Source: an uncultured Kordiimonas sp. (GTDB taxonomy: Bacteria > Pseudomonadota > Alphaproteobacteria > Sphingomonadales > Kordiimonadaceae). From it: DNA of 64,000 nt. Under the pieces are notes generated by a model that was not told the origin of the DNA, searched no databases, and saw only the letters and a program-made list of their open reading frames with translations. Position 1 is the stretch's first letter. The number at the start of each line of letters is the position of its first letter. The DNA lies in assembly GCA_947503625.1 (NCBI GenBank), contig CANNEK010000004.1, forward strand, positions 310,001-374,000, written 5' to 3'. The position numbers and the translations under genes are program-made. Positions 43,076 through 52,457 of the stretch are shown in pieces.

Positions 43076-43244
43076 AGCGCAGGTTCCTCTATTCCCATTG
43101 TACACACTAGCTATTGTTAACGAGCAATGTCATGGCCTTTGATGGCATACAGATACTGGCCCTATGTTACATTTTAATGGCGTGCCTGGCGAGGAAATGT
43201 AGCTTTTGTGACACGCACTTTATCATGGTAGTCCGCCGGATGGT

Positions 43245-44525
43245 CTATTTAGCGCGCGTCAGTTTGAAGCTAAAAGTTGTCCCTTTACCCAGTTCGCTCT
43301 CAACGTCCAGTATGCTGTCGTGCCTGATCAGGATATGTTTGACGATCGCGAGCCCCAAACCGGTGCCTCCCATCTTGCGGGAACGGGCGTCGTCAACGCG
43401 GTAAAACCGCTCGGTCAGGCGAGCAAGGTGCTCTTTGGAAATTCCCGGCCCTTCATCCCTAATGGATATGCATACCTGCTTTTTATTTTTTGTCGGTTCC
43501 GCCGACACATGAACTTTCGTATCGCGGTCCGCATATTTTGCTGCATTTACAGTCAAATTGATCAGAACCTGCATCAGTTGATCCGGGTCGGCGATCACTT
43601 TTGTTGAATTATCTTCGATACTGGTTTTGAATTTGATTCCGCGTTCTTTACCGGTCGCTTCTGCGGTCATGACAACGCTCTGAATCATGGCATCCAGATT
43701 GACTATGGTTTCAGGCACCTCATGGCGGGACATTTCGATCTTCGAGAGTGATAGCAGGTCGTCAATCAAGCGGACCATGCGTTCCGCCTCTGACTGCATG
43801 ATTTTCAGGAACCGTTCGTGGGCGGGCAGGTCATCTTTTGCAGGGCCTTGAAGTGTTTCGATGAACCCGATGAGCGAGGATAGGGGGGTTCTTAGTTCGT
43901 GACTGGCATTGGCTACGAAATCGACACGCATTTGCTCAGTCTGTAACATGCTTGTAATTTCGTAAAAGAAAGCCATTGCCTGAGTAGGAACATCGTCACC
44001 TCCGGTTCCCGATACACGTGAAACTGTTACGTCAAAGCTGCGTTTCTGCTTGTTCATGTAGCGTACGACACCAGCATGTTTTTTACCCGAATCAAAAATC
44101 TGATGAATTGCGTCAACGATCTTTGATTGTCTTAGGTAGAGATAGGCATCGTTCCCAACGATATCATCGCCCAACAGTTCAAGTGCTGAATGATTAGCGA
44201 AGGAGATTTTGTGGTCTTCGCCTATAATCAAAATGGGAAGCGGTACAGCGTTAAGCGTGTTTGCTCTTACAGACTTGATACCACCCCGTTTGTTAAACTC
44301 AAGCTTCCGGGTTTCCCGTATTCGGGACCGTAGTGCCGTCCTGTGGCGCTTGAACTCAAGCCGGACAAGCAGAGCAGCAATGGTCAGGAAAATCAGAATG
44401 CCGGCAACAGTATCGACCAGTTCGATAGACCAGAAAAAGGCCAAAAGGGAAAGTAGCGCCACAATGATTGTGCGCTCACTTAGGAGAGCTTGAAGACCTG
44501 CTGTTTCTCTTGCGCTGCGTGCCAT
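43245..44525 (-). CDS. phoR: Phosphate-sensor histidine kinase PhoR
   Basis: The 426-residue kinase has two N-terminal membrane helices (about 18-55), a PAS domain (about 90-195) and a HisKA domain with His209 in ASHELRTPLSSLIGF. The ATPase domain holds N-box NLTVNAAKYA, G1 IRDEGPGIS and G2 GTGLGLAIV motifs. The architecture is that of PhoR. It is upstream of phoB on the same strand. The pair borders the exopolysaccharide locus, so phosphate status could affect the matrix; that is inference. Confidence 0.92.
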   Translation of the reverse strand: MARSARETAGLQALLSERTIIVALLSLLAFFWSIELVDTVAGILIFLTIAALLVRLEFKRHRTALRSRIRETRKLEFNKRGGIKSVRANTLNAVPLPILIIGEDHKISFANHSALELLGDDIVGNDAYLYLRQSKIVDAIHQIFDSGKKHAGVVRYMNKQKRSFDVTVSRVSGTGGDDVPTQAMAFFYEITSMLQTEQMRVDFVANASHELRTPLSSLIGFIETLQGPAKDDLPAHERFLKIMQSEAERMVRLIDDLLSLSKIEMSRHEVPETIVNLDAMIQSVVMTAEATGKERGIKFKTSIEDNSTKVIADPDQLMQVLINLTVNAAKYADRDTKVHVSAEPTKNKKQVCISIRDEGPGISKEHLARLTERFYRVDDARSRKMGGTGLGLAIVKHILIRHDSILDVESELGKGTTFSFKLTRAK

Positions 44526-44750
44526 GGGTTTTGACTGCTATTCCGGATTTTACGTGTTTATGACTTACATGAAGGCGTCGCAGTTAAAAACACCAAAGTT
44601 ACATTTCCATGACGAACAGTTTTGATGAAAGTTGATATTTTACTAGGAAAAATATAGCATTATGGCTTATATAACTTCTATCTGGTTGGGGCTTGGCTCT
44701 TTTTGAGCGCCAGTGATACGTAGTGTTATTCGCATCATAACGGAAAAATC

Positions 44751-45500
44751 GTGACTGAACGGCCAGATACATCTGATTTTGAAGACGAAGTTACCCAAAA
44801 ATTGTCTGATCGCAGGCAACTGCTTAGGCTTGGTGCCGCAGGTTTGCCGATGGTCCTGACCTTGAAGGCGTCCGCGCAACAAGCGGTTATTTCGCAGTTG
44901 CAATGTATTATAAAGATGCCTCTGCGGTTACGCTTTCTGGTGGATTGTGATGGCGCAGTCTGGGTTGGCACCAGATTCATTCGGTATGAGAATGGTAAAG
45001 GCTGGAAAGTCAGCCATATTACCCGTTTTAAAAACAATGCGTCACAGATTTTCCCGGCTGGAGCAGCCGCAAGTGCTTTTAGGCCCGTAGATTGCCCTGC
45101 CGTAGTTTGTGATGATGACGATGATGATGGTGGCAAAAACAATGACGGTGATTACACCGGCGGTGGTAATGGACTGTCAGAACTCGACAGGCTTTTGAAT
45201 TCAGGTGTACCGTCCAATGCGTCCGAGATAGCGAGCTATTCCAACAGCCGCAGTAAAGATGATGATGATGACGATGACTGTGATCCAGATTGGCAGGACA
45301 GCGGCTATGCATTTTACCAAATTAATAAGAACACGGAGATCACGCCAGGCGAGATAATTAATGGTACAGGAAGCGCTAACAATGAAGCTCAGGCTTTATT
45401 CGTTTCTTTGTCTGTTAAATACAGCCAGGACCTGGAAGGTCAGTCATCATGGCCTGGCATTTCATGTATTGTTTCTATTTTGAACTATCTAAATCCATAG
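44751..45500 (+). CDS. Secreted-looking protein with two Asp runs, unknown
   Basis: I recognise no family. The 249-residue product starts at GTG with a weak ribosome-binding site. After about 20 acidic residues comes a twin-arginine-like export signal (DRRQLLRLGAAGLPMVLTLKASAQQA in two pieces around residues 20-45). The mature part has six cysteines, at 52, 66, 115, 120, 177 and 239. Two aspartate runs touch cysteines: Asp121-126 after Cys120, and Asp170-176 before Cys177. A Gly/Asn-rich linker lies between them. It heads a set with PqqD-like, HprK-like and nucleotidyltransferase genes and is the natural candidate for their target. Confidence 0.7.
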   Translation: MTERPDTSDFEDEVTQKLSDRRQLLRLGAAGLPMVLTLKASAQQAVISQLQCIIKMPLRLRFLVDCDGAVWVGTRFIRYENGKGWKVSHITRFKNNASQIFPAGAAASAFRPVDCPAVVCDDDDDDGGKNNDGDYTGGGNGLSELDRLLNSGVPSNASEIASYSNSRSKDDDDDDDCDPDWQDSGYAFYQINKNTEITPGEIINGTGSANNEAQALFVSLSVKYSQDLEGQSSWPGISCIVSILNYLNP

Positions 45501-45532
45501 TGATCGACCCTTTAAGGCTAGAGTGCTGACAC

Positions 45533-45838
45533 ATGGCAGCAGGCCCCATTTCAAATTCCGCCAGATGGACATCGGATCCAAATAACTATCTGGTACAGGA
45601 ATTTGACGATACATTCTTTGTTTTTTTCCGACCGTCCGGCGAGACACATTTTCTCAATTTTCTATCGCACGGGGTGCTCGATTTAGTGTCATCCAAAGAT
45701 GTTGGTGTTGCAGATATCGGCACAGAAATGCGCGTCCGTTTTGGTGTTAGTGAGACCGAACTCCCTGATTCCCTGATAAAACAGACAATCGAGCAACTGG
45801 ATGAAACAGGTTTGATAGAACCTGTTGGTAGCCAATGA
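45533..45838 (+). CDS. HPr-rel-A system PqqD-like peptide chaperone
   Basis: A 101-residue winged-helix protein of the PqqD type, a family that binds leader peptides for modifying enzymes. Recognisable parts are the N-terminal strand region FDDTFFVFFRPSGETHFLN, the central helices with HGVLDLVSSKD, and the C-terminal helix IEQLDETGLIEPV. This length and the neighbours match the HPr-rel-A PqqD family (TIGR04353). It starts 32 bases after the Asp-run gene, and its stop overlaps the kinase start (ATGA). Confidence 0.85.
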   Translation: MAAGPISNSARWTSDPNNYLVQEFDDTFFVFFRPSGETHFLNFLSHGVLDLVSSKDVGVADIGTEMRVRFGVSETELPDSLIKQTIEQLDETGLIEPVGSQ

Positions 45839-46758
45839 CCCTGCGGGCGTTAAAATCATTTGATAGACGTGATCTGCACAAGGCTTTGAAACAAGGTAGT
45901 TTTACGTTGCAGCTTGGCCCGTTTTCCCACCTGATTTCAGGCTCTAGCCCGGCGTTGCTGGACTTTTTGCAGGATACCTACCGGGATTACTCTGTAGAGA
46001 TGTCGCCAAGTGATGTGACGGAGGTTTTGCTCAATATACGCGCTCCAAACCTGTTCAGGCGGTTTATCCGTCCGCAGATTATGCCGGACCCGGGTTTTGA
46101 TGTACCCGCAGTGCCTCTTCCCAAGCGTATGGCTCCTCTAGCATATGAAATGGGCATGAATCTGTCTATCGCCCTTAAATGCTGTCGGTTTGTGAATATC
46201 CATGCTGGTGTCGTCGCCGATGATCATGGTGCTATTCTGATGAGTGCTGCCTCGGGGTCAGGGAAAAGCACACTGACAGCAGCCATGATGCAGCATGGTT
46301 ATCGGCTTTTTTCCGATGAGTTTGCGTTGCTGGGCCTTGATGAGCCCCTTGTACATCCGTACCCGCGGCCAATTTCGCTTAAGCAGGAAACCATCCCGAT
46401 TGTTCGCGAACTGGTTGGGGCGGACTGGCTTAGCAAAACTGTTTCCGGAACCCCGAAGGGTGATATAGCTTATTATCGTGCTCGTCCTGAAGATCTTGCA
46501 AGAGCTCATGTCCCTGCACCTGTAAAACTGATCCTGTTTCCGAAGTTTGAGACTGGGGCCAATCCTTTTGCTCAAAGACTGAACCCGGCAGAAGCCATTA
46601 TTCGGCTGGTTCCCGCATCGACTAATTATTCGCTGCTGGGTGAAGAAGCCTATAAAACCCTGGCGAGTTTAGTCGAAAATGCGTCGGCATTTGAGTTAAC
46701 ATACGGCACAACCGAGCAAAGTATCGATCTCGTCAAACAGCTTACGGCCAGTCATTAG
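45835..46758 (+). CDS. HprK-related kinase A
   Basis: A 307-residue relative of HPr kinase/phosphorylase (TIGR04352 type). It has the P-loop ASGSGKST at 139-146, an upstream His123 in NIHAGVV, and Asp161-Glu162 in LFSDEFALL, matching the nucleotide and metal sites of HprK. The N-terminal 110 residues differ from HprK and may bind the partner. Such kinases occur beside PqqD-like proteins, also in some peptide pathways. The phospho-acceptor here is unknown. Translationally coupled to the PqqD-like gene. Confidence 0.88.
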   Translation: MTLRALKSFDRRDLHKALKQGSFTLQLGPFSHLISGSSPALLDFLQDTYRDYSVEMSPSDVTEVLLNIRAPNLFRRFIRPQIMPDPGFDVPAVPLPKRMAPLAYEMGMNLSIALKCCRFVNIHAGVVADDHGAILMSAASGSGKSTLTAAMMQHGYRLFSDEFALLGLDEPLVHPYPRPISLKQETIPIVRELVGADWLSKTVSGTPKGDIAYYRARPEDLARAHVPAPVKLILFPKFETGANPFAQRLNPAEAIIRLVPASTNYSLLGEEAYKTLASLVENASAFELTYGTTEQSIDLVKQLTASH

Positions 46759-46769
46759 GCGCATTATAA

Positions 46770-47810
46770 ATGGACACGCTCAAACAAATTGTTGGTCTGT
46801 CGGCTTTACCTGCCGCTGTCATGGATCAGATAAAGCTTCTGAATAGCGCAGATGCTAACCATGTGTTGGGGCAGATGGCATCCAGACTGAAGCATGAGGC
46901 TGACGGCAACCTCAAGGATATCTTCAACAATGCGCTTTTGCGCGCGAAACGTGATCATACGATGTTGACGTTTGAAATGAACCGAGTTGAACGAGCCTTA
47001 AGCGAGGCAGGGGTTATCCCTGTTATCCTGAAAGGGGGTGCCTACGTTGCTCGTAATATGGCTGCGGCTGCTGGCCGCAGAGTAAGCGATTTGGATATTC
47101 TTGTAGCTTTTGAAGAGCTGGAAAAGGTGGAAGAGGCCCTTCTTGCGGCGGGTTGGGAGCCAGAAGAAACCACCGACAATGAATACGATCAAGATTATTA
47201 CCGCCAGCACATGCACGAGTTGCCTCCTCTTCGCCACGCCAAGCGAGGGACAGTGCTCGACGTTCATCACGCATTGTTGCCCCGAACCTCGCGCTTTTCT
47301 GTTGATGTGAGCAAAATGATGGATGCCGCCTTGCAGTTGCCAGATCACAAACTAAAGACATTCAGTGAAATTGACATCTTTATCCATTCGGCCGTTCATG
47401 GGTTTGCAGATGGCGCTCTCGACGTTCCAATACGAACGCTGGTGGAACTGTTTTTGATTTATAATCACCTGTCTGGTGAAGACATTGACGAGATCGTATC
47501 AAGGGCAACGGACTTGGGTGCAGCAGTACCGGTTGGCATGGCCCTGTGGGCGGTCGGACGTGTGTTTGGGGTCGAACGGGCAAGCGCGTCTTCGGGCGAG
47601 TTAATAAAGCCATATCGCTATTTGATATTCAAATGGGCTGTCCTGTCGAAAACCCGAAACGATATTTCTGCTCCGTTTGCGAAAACATTTTTGTATGTGA
47701 GAAGTCATTATTTGCGGATGCCATTCTACCTGTTGTTTCCGCACCTTATAAAAAAAGCAATTGCGTGGCGACCAAACTCAAAGACACCAAGCGAGTTACC
47801 GTTTCCCTGA
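46770..47810 (+). CDS. Nucleotidyltransferase of HPr-rel-A cassette
   Basis: A 346-residue protein of the PF14907-type nucleotidyltransferase family. The active-site pattern is KGGAYVARNM (from Lys88) followed by GRRVSDLDILV, where Asp107 and Asp109 form the metal-binding pair. The helical C-terminal part is of unknown function. It lies 11 bases after the kinase gene and closes the cassette. It may transfer a nucleotide to a protein, peptide or small molecule; the substrate cannot be read from the sequence. Confidence 0.85.
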   Translation: MDTLKQIVGLSALPAAVMDQIKLLNSADANHVLGQMASRLKHEADGNLKDIFNNALLRAKRDHTMLTFEMNRVERALSEAGVIPVILKGGAYVARNMAAAAGRRVSDLDILVAFEELEKVEEALLAAGWEPEETTDNEYDQDYYRQHMHELPPLRHAKRGTVLDVHHALLPRTSRFSVDVSKMMDAALQLPDHKLKTFSEIDIFIHSAVHGFADGALDVPIRTLVELFLIYNHLSGEDIDEIVSRATDLGAAVPVGMALWAVGRVFGVERASASSGELIKPYRYLIFKWAVLSKTRNDISAPFAKTFLYVRSHYLRMPFYLLFPHLIKKAIAWRPNSKTPSELPFP

Positions 47811-47963
47811 TATAATTCTGTGCGGCCGCCATCATGTGCTGATAATCGCCATTTACACTTGCGTCTATGGCCTCGCTTGGTTTATGAGCAAAGGAAATTG
47901 CGCAAACAAGCTTTCGTTTGAAATATAGTTATAGGTTTGTTTGCTGTGAAAAAGGTGAATGTG

Positions 47964-49337
47964 ATGAGTGAATGGCGCCCCGATAGCTGGAGAACCATGC
48001 CGATAGTGCAGGTTCCAACGTACCCCGATCAAGTGGAAGTGAAGCTGGTTGAAGAGGAGCTTTCAAGTTTTCCGCCGCTGGTTTTCGCCGGTGAAGCGCG
48101 CAACTTGAAATCACAGCTCGCAGACGTTGCAGCCGGAAAGGCTTTCTTGTTGCAAGGGGGCGACTGCGCCGAGAGCTTCGCTGAATTTCATCCGAACAAT
48201 ATTCGCGATACCTTCAGGGTGCTGTTGCAGATGGCTGTCGTGCTCACATTTGCTGCGAGCTGCCCGGTTGTCAAAGTTGGCCGATTGGCGGGTCAATTTG
48301 CCAAGCCGAGGTCAAGTGATGTTGAAGTTAAAGACGGTGTAGAGTTACCAAGCTATCGCGGCGACATCATCAATGGAATTGGTTTTGATGCAGAGTCTCG
48401 TATTCCAGACCCTCGGCGCATGCAGAGAGCCTATAGTCAGGCTGCGGCCACTCTAAATCTTCTTCGGGCTTTTGCTCAGGGGGGCTATGCCAATCTTCTA
48501 TCGGTTCACAGATGGAATCTGGATTTTGTCACCCAAAGCGGCGCCGGGGAACAGTATCAGGAGCTGGCAGATCGTATCGGTGAAGCGCTTTCTTTCATGG
48601 AAGCGTGCGGTATAAATCCTGCAGACGTTCGTCAGCTTCAGGGGACGGATTTTTACACGTCCCACGAAGCACTGTTACTAGGTTACGAGCAAGCCCTGAC
48701 AAGGGTCGATAGTACATCCGGCGATTGGTATGACACTTCTGCACATATGTTGTGGGTAGGGGATCGCACCCGGCAAACCAATGGCGCTCATCTGGAGTTT
48801 TTGCGAGGGGTATCAAACCCGGTCGCCTCCAAAGTAGGGCCTACGACGGACCCGGATGATCTGATTCGTCTCATCGATATTCTAAACCCGACAAACGAGC
48901 CGGGCAGGCTCACGCTGATCACCAGATTTGGCGCTGATAAAGTCGAAGACTATCTGCCACGTCTATTGCGTAGAGTGAAATCGGAAGGCAGGAACATTGT
49001 CTGGTCGTGTGATCCGATGCACGGCAATACGTTGTCGGCTGCAAATGGCCTGAAAACAAGGCCGTTTGAGCGCATTTTGCAGGAAGTAAAACGAGTGTTC
49101 GCCGTGCATAAGGCGGAAGGAACCTATGCTGGTGGCATTCATCTGGAACTAACCGGCCAGAATGTTACAGAGTGCACTGGAGGTACTGCAGCTATCACAG
49201 AGGATGGTTTGTCATCACGGTATCATACGCATTGTGACCCGCGTCTGAATGCCAACCAGGCAATTGAACTCGCGTTTTTGGTTGCAGAGGCACTGAAAGA
49301 AGAGCGTAAGGCCCTGGTGGATGACGCTGCCGCTTGA
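47964..49337 (+). CDS. aroG: Class II DAHP synthase
   Basis: 3-deoxy-D-arabino-heptulosonate 7-phosphate synthase joins phosphoenolpyruvate and erythrose 4-phosphate to start aromatic synthesis. The 457-residue sequence is of the plant-like class II type: [19 protein letters not shown] at the start, then [18 protein letters not shown]-like [42 protein letters not shown] and [15 protein letters not shown]. The ATG at 47964 has AAAGG upstream; earlier TTG and GTG codons are possible. The 153 bases before it show no clear site. Confidence 0.95.
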   Translation: MSEWRPDSWRTMPIVQVPTYPDQVEVKLVEEELSSFPPLVFAGEARNLKSQLADVAAGKAFLLQGGDCAESFAEFHPNNIRDTFRVLLQMAVVLTFAASCPVVKVGRLAGQFAKPRSSDVEVKDGVELPSYRGDIINGIGFDAESRIPDPRRMQRAYSQAAATLNLLRAFAQGGYANLLSVHRWNLDFVTQSGAGEQYQELADRIGEALSFMEACGINPADVRQLQGTDFYTSHEALLLGYEQALTRVDSTSGDWYDTSAHMLWVGDRTRQTNGAHLEFLRGVSNPVASKVGPTTDPDDLIRLIDILNPTNEPGRLTLITRFGADKVEDYLPRLLRRVKSEGRNIVWSCDPMHGNTLSAANGLKTRPFERILQEVKRVFAVHKAEGTYAGGIHLELTGQNVTECTGGTAAITEDGLSSRYHTHCDPRLNANQAIELAFLVAEALKEERKALVDDAAA

Positions 49338-49360
49338 TACTAATCGCATTTAGGGATTTG

Positions 49361-49386
49361 AAGGCGGCGTTTGCCGCCTTTTTCTT
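49361..49386 (+). terminator. Rho-independent terminator after DAHP synthase
   Basis: AAGGCGGC and GCCGCCTT form a perfect 8-bp stem with a GTTT loop, followed by TTTCTT. It lies 24 bases after the stop. Confidence 0.9.
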
Positions 49387-49424
49387 GTCTTGTGATGTAC
49401 CGCCAAGAAGAGTAAAAGCGCCTC

Positions 49425-51098
49425 ATGAATGACAGTCTTGCGATATATTTAGCACAGCTCAATCCCACAGTTGGTGCGGTTAAAGATAACTGCGAAAAGA
49501 TTTGCGCGGTTTATGCGGGCGCCGTATCTGAAGGTGCGGATCTGGTGTTAACGCCAGAACTTTCCGTTACCGGATACCCCTTGGAAGATCTGGTCCTCAA
49601 ACCATCTTTTGTTGCAACAGTACGACAGGCAGTTGAGGGACTGTCAGAACTGACACGGGGCGACGGTTCGCCCGGATTGATTATTGGCTGCCCATGGCAG
49701 GACGGTGAACACCTTAGAAATGCTATTGTTCTTCTGGAAGCGGGAGAAATCAGGGAAGTTCGTTTCAAGCACAATTTGCCAAACTATGGCGTTTTTGATG
49801 AGATACGTGTTTTCAGCGCCGGAATTCCGCCAGCTCCAATTGAGTTCCGTGATTTCAAACTTGGTGCCATGATATGCGAGGATATGTGGTATCCGGACTG
49901 TACAGCGAGCCTAACGGCAGCGGGGGCAGAAGTTTTACTTGTGCCAACATGCAGCCCCTACGAATTGGATAAACACCCTGAGCGTCAAGACTATGCCGGA
50001 GCGCGTGTCCGCGAGAGCGGTTTACCGCTTGTTTTCTGTAATCAGGTGTGCGGTCAGGACGAGCTTGTGTTTGATGGTGCAAGTTATGTGATGGCATCAG
50101 ACGGCAGTATTCCAGTTCAGATGGACGCCTTCAGGGAACAGGGCCTTTTGACGCTTTGGGAACGTAGAAATGGTGTCCTGGAGTGCATTTCAGAGCATCA
50201 GGGGTATCAGCCTGACAGATACGAAGGTATGTATCAGGCGATGATGTTGGGTCTTCGGGATTACGTTCTCAAAAACCGTTTTCCCGGCGTTATCTTGGGC
50301 CTTTCAGGCGGAATTGATAGCGCGTTGTCAGCAGCCGTTGCCGCGGACGCCCTTGGTCCGGATAAAGTGCAATGCGTTATGATGCCGTCTCAGTATACCT
50401 CTGGTGAAAGCCTGAATGATGCAGAGAAGTGTGCGCAGGCTCTGGGGGTCGACTATAGCTCAATTACGATAAAACCGGGTATTGAAGCATTTGATCAGAT
50501 GCTGGAGCCGGCTTTTGTCGATGTTCAGGCGGATACAACAGAAGAAAACATTCAGTCTCGACTGCGGGGGCTTTTGTTGATGTCGCTATCCAACAAGTTT
50601 GGCAAAATGGTCCTGACAACAGGGAATAAATCAGAGGTTTCTGTTGGATATGCAACGCTCTATGGTGACATGTGCGGTGGCTTCAATGCCTTGAAAGATG
50701 TTTACAAAACCGATGTCTTTGAGCTGTCCCGCTGGCGAAACGAATATGTGCCTGCCGGTGCACTGGGGCCATCAGGTGAAGTTATCCCAAACAATATCAT
50801 CGTAAAACCGCCGACAGCGGAATTGCGTGCGGACCAGAAAGACGAAGACAGCCTGCCGCCCTATGATGAGTTGGATGATATGCTTCGCTGTTTGGTCGAT
50901 GAAGACATGTCAGTAGCGGAGATAGTTGACAGAGGTTATGAGGCTTCTGTTGTTGCAAGAATAGAGCACCTGCTGTACATCGCCGAATATAAAAGGCGTC
51001 AAGCGCCACCCGGTGTTAAGATTACGCGCAAGAACTTTGGCCGAGATCGTCGCTATCCCATAACGAACGGATTTAGAAGTGCTCGGTTCAAAGAATAG
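49425..51098 (+). CDS. nadE: Glutamine-dependent NAD+ synthetase
   Basis: NadE amidates nicotinate adenine dinucleotide to NAD. The 557-residue enzyme has an N-terminal nitrilase-type glutaminase domain with Glu in TPELSVTGYPLEDL, Lys in RFKHNLPNYGVFDE and Cys in GAMICEDMWYPD. The C-terminal synthetase has SGGIDSALSAAVA and later TTGNKSEVSVGYATLYGD. All triad residues are present. It begins about 40 bases after the terminator, so it has its own promoter, and is followed by gltX. Confidence 0.97.
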   Translation: MNDSLAIYLAQLNPTVGAVKDNCEKICAVYAGAVSEGADLVLTPELSVTGYPLEDLVLKPSFVATVRQAVEGLSELTRGDGSPGLIIGCPWQDGEHLRNAIVLLEAGEIREVRFKHNLPNYGVFDEIRVFSAGIPPAPIEFRDFKLGAMICEDMWYPDCTASLTAAGAEVLLVPTCSPYELDKHPERQDYAGARVRESGLPLVFCNQVCGQDELVFDGASYVMASDGSIPVQMDAFREQGLLTLWERRNGVLECISEHQGYQPDRYEGMYQAMMLGLRDYVLKNRFPGVILGLSGGIDSALSAAVAADALGPDKVQCVMMPSQYTSGESLNDAEKCAQALGVDYSSITIKPGIEAFDQMLEPAFVDVQADTTEENIQSRLRGLLLMSLSNKFGKMVLTTGNKSEVSVGYATLYGDMCGGFNALKDVYKTDVFELSRWRNEYVPAGALGPSGEVIPNNIIVKPPTAELRADQKDEDSLPPYDELDDMLRCLVDEDMSVAEIVDRGYEASVVARIEHLLYIAEYKRRQAPPGVKITRKNFGRDRRYPITNGFRSARFKE

Positions 51099-51122
51099 TT
51101 TTGACCAATTGGAATTAAGATA

Positions 51123-52445
51123 ATGACTGTAAAAGTTCGCTTTGCACCGTCTCCGACGGGTAAACTTCATGTCGGCAACATCCGTGCTGCACTGGTCAAT
51201 TGGCTCTTTGCGCGTCAACAAAAGGGCACGTTCGTCCTGCGAATTGACGACACTGATGTCGCCCGGTCGACCAAAGAAAATGAAGACGCTATCAAGGCAG
51301 ACCTGAACTGGCTCGGCTTGCATTGGGACGAAACGTTTCGTCAGAGCGAGCGATTTGACCGTTACAACGAAGTAGTCGCCGATCTAAAAAAGGCAGGGCG
51401 GTTATATCCTTGCTATGAAACATCCGACGAACTGGAGATGAAGCGCAAGATCCAGATGGGCCGCGGCATGCCACCGGTGTATGACCGTGCCGCACTCTCC
51501 TTGAGTAAGGATGAAATTGCGAAGCTTGAAGCAGAAGGCCGTAAACCTCACTGGCGGTTCAAGTTGGACACGCCAGCTCGTGTTGAATGGACTGACCTTA
51601 TTCGTGGTTCGGTTTCGATTGATCTGGAGGCGCTTTCAGACCCCATTTTGATCCGGGAGGACGGCAGCTTTCTATACACACTCCCGAGTGTGATTGATGA
51701 TGTGGATTATGGCATCACGCATATTGTCCGCGGTGAAGACCATGTGACTAATTCGGCTGTTCAGGTTCAGATTTTCGAAACCGTCGGCGGTAAGGCACCC
51801 GAGATGGCGCATTTTGCGTTGATGACCGGTAAGAGTGGTGAAGGGCTTTCCAAACGTCACGGTGCCATGTCTATCGAGGAGTACCGCGAGCAATCCGGTC
51901 TGGAGCCTATGTCGATCGTTTCGCTTCTTGCTCGTGTAGGTACCAGCGAGTCCGTTGAAGCGTTCACTGAAACCGCAGCGTTGATACAGGGGTTTGATTT
52001 CAGCAAGTTCAGCCGCTCCACAGCAAAACTGGACCCTGCTGATCTTGATATGCTGAACGCCAAGATTTTGCACATGATGCCTTATGATGCAGTTAAAGAC
52101 CGGTTGGCTGGTGTAAGCGAGGCCTTCTGGCTGGCGGTTCAACCCAATCTCACCAAACTCTCCGATGTCGCTTCCTGGCAATCAATTGTTGATGGACCTG
52201 TCACGCCGATTATTGAGGATGCTGCCCATATTGCCAAGGTTGTCGAGCTTTTGCCTCAAGGCGAAATTACAGCGGGCACTTGGGGCATATGGACAAGCGC
52301 AATCAAGGACCAACTGGGTGTTAAGGGCAAGGCTCTGTTTATGCCATTGCGCCAAGCGATCACCGGTCAAAATCATGGCCCCGATATGGGAGTGCTTTTG
52401 CCTCTGATTGGTCGCGAAAAAATACTGGAACGCCTTGGTGGTTAA
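51123..52445 (+). CDS. gltX: Glutamyl-tRNA synthetase
   Basis: Charges tRNA-Glu (and possibly tRNA-Gln). The 440-residue enzyme has the HIGH-type motif as LHVGN in PSPTGKLHVGNIRAAL. The KMSKS motif appears as GLSKRHGA. This shorter form is common in alphaproteobacteria, which often carry two GltX copies; a second copy is not in this window. The ATG at 51123 follows GGAATTAAGA. It lies 24 bases after nadE and 12 before cysS, in a likely operon. Confidence 0.95.
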   Translation: MTVKVRFAPSPTGKLHVGNIRAALVNWLFARQQKGTFVLRIDDTDVARSTKENEDAIKADLNWLGLHWDETFRQSERFDRYNEVVADLKKAGRLYPCYETSDELEMKRKIQMGRGMPPVYDRAALSLSKDEIAKLEAEGRKPHWRFKLDTPARVEWTDLIRGSVSIDLEALSDPILIREDGSFLYTLPSVIDDVDYGITHIVRGEDHVTNSAVQVQIFETVGGKAPEMAHFALMTGKSGEGLSKRHGAMSIEEYREQSGLEPMSIVSLLARVGTSESVEAFTETAALIQGFDFSKFSRSTAKLDPADLDMLNAKILHMMPYDAVKDRLAGVSEAFWLAVQPNLTKLSDVASWQSIVDGPVTPIIEDAAHIAKVVELLPQGEITAGTWGIWTSAIKDQLGVKGKALFMPLRQAITGQNHGPDMGVLLPLIGREKILERLGG

Positions 52446-52457
52446 AGACGGTATTAC

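Noticed and set aside
44693-44708. Sigma-54-like TTGGCTCTTTTTGAGC before the Asp-run gene
   Set aside because: GG and GC are 10 bases apart, but the -12 element is poor and the sequence is equally a GGCTC/GAGC hairpin.
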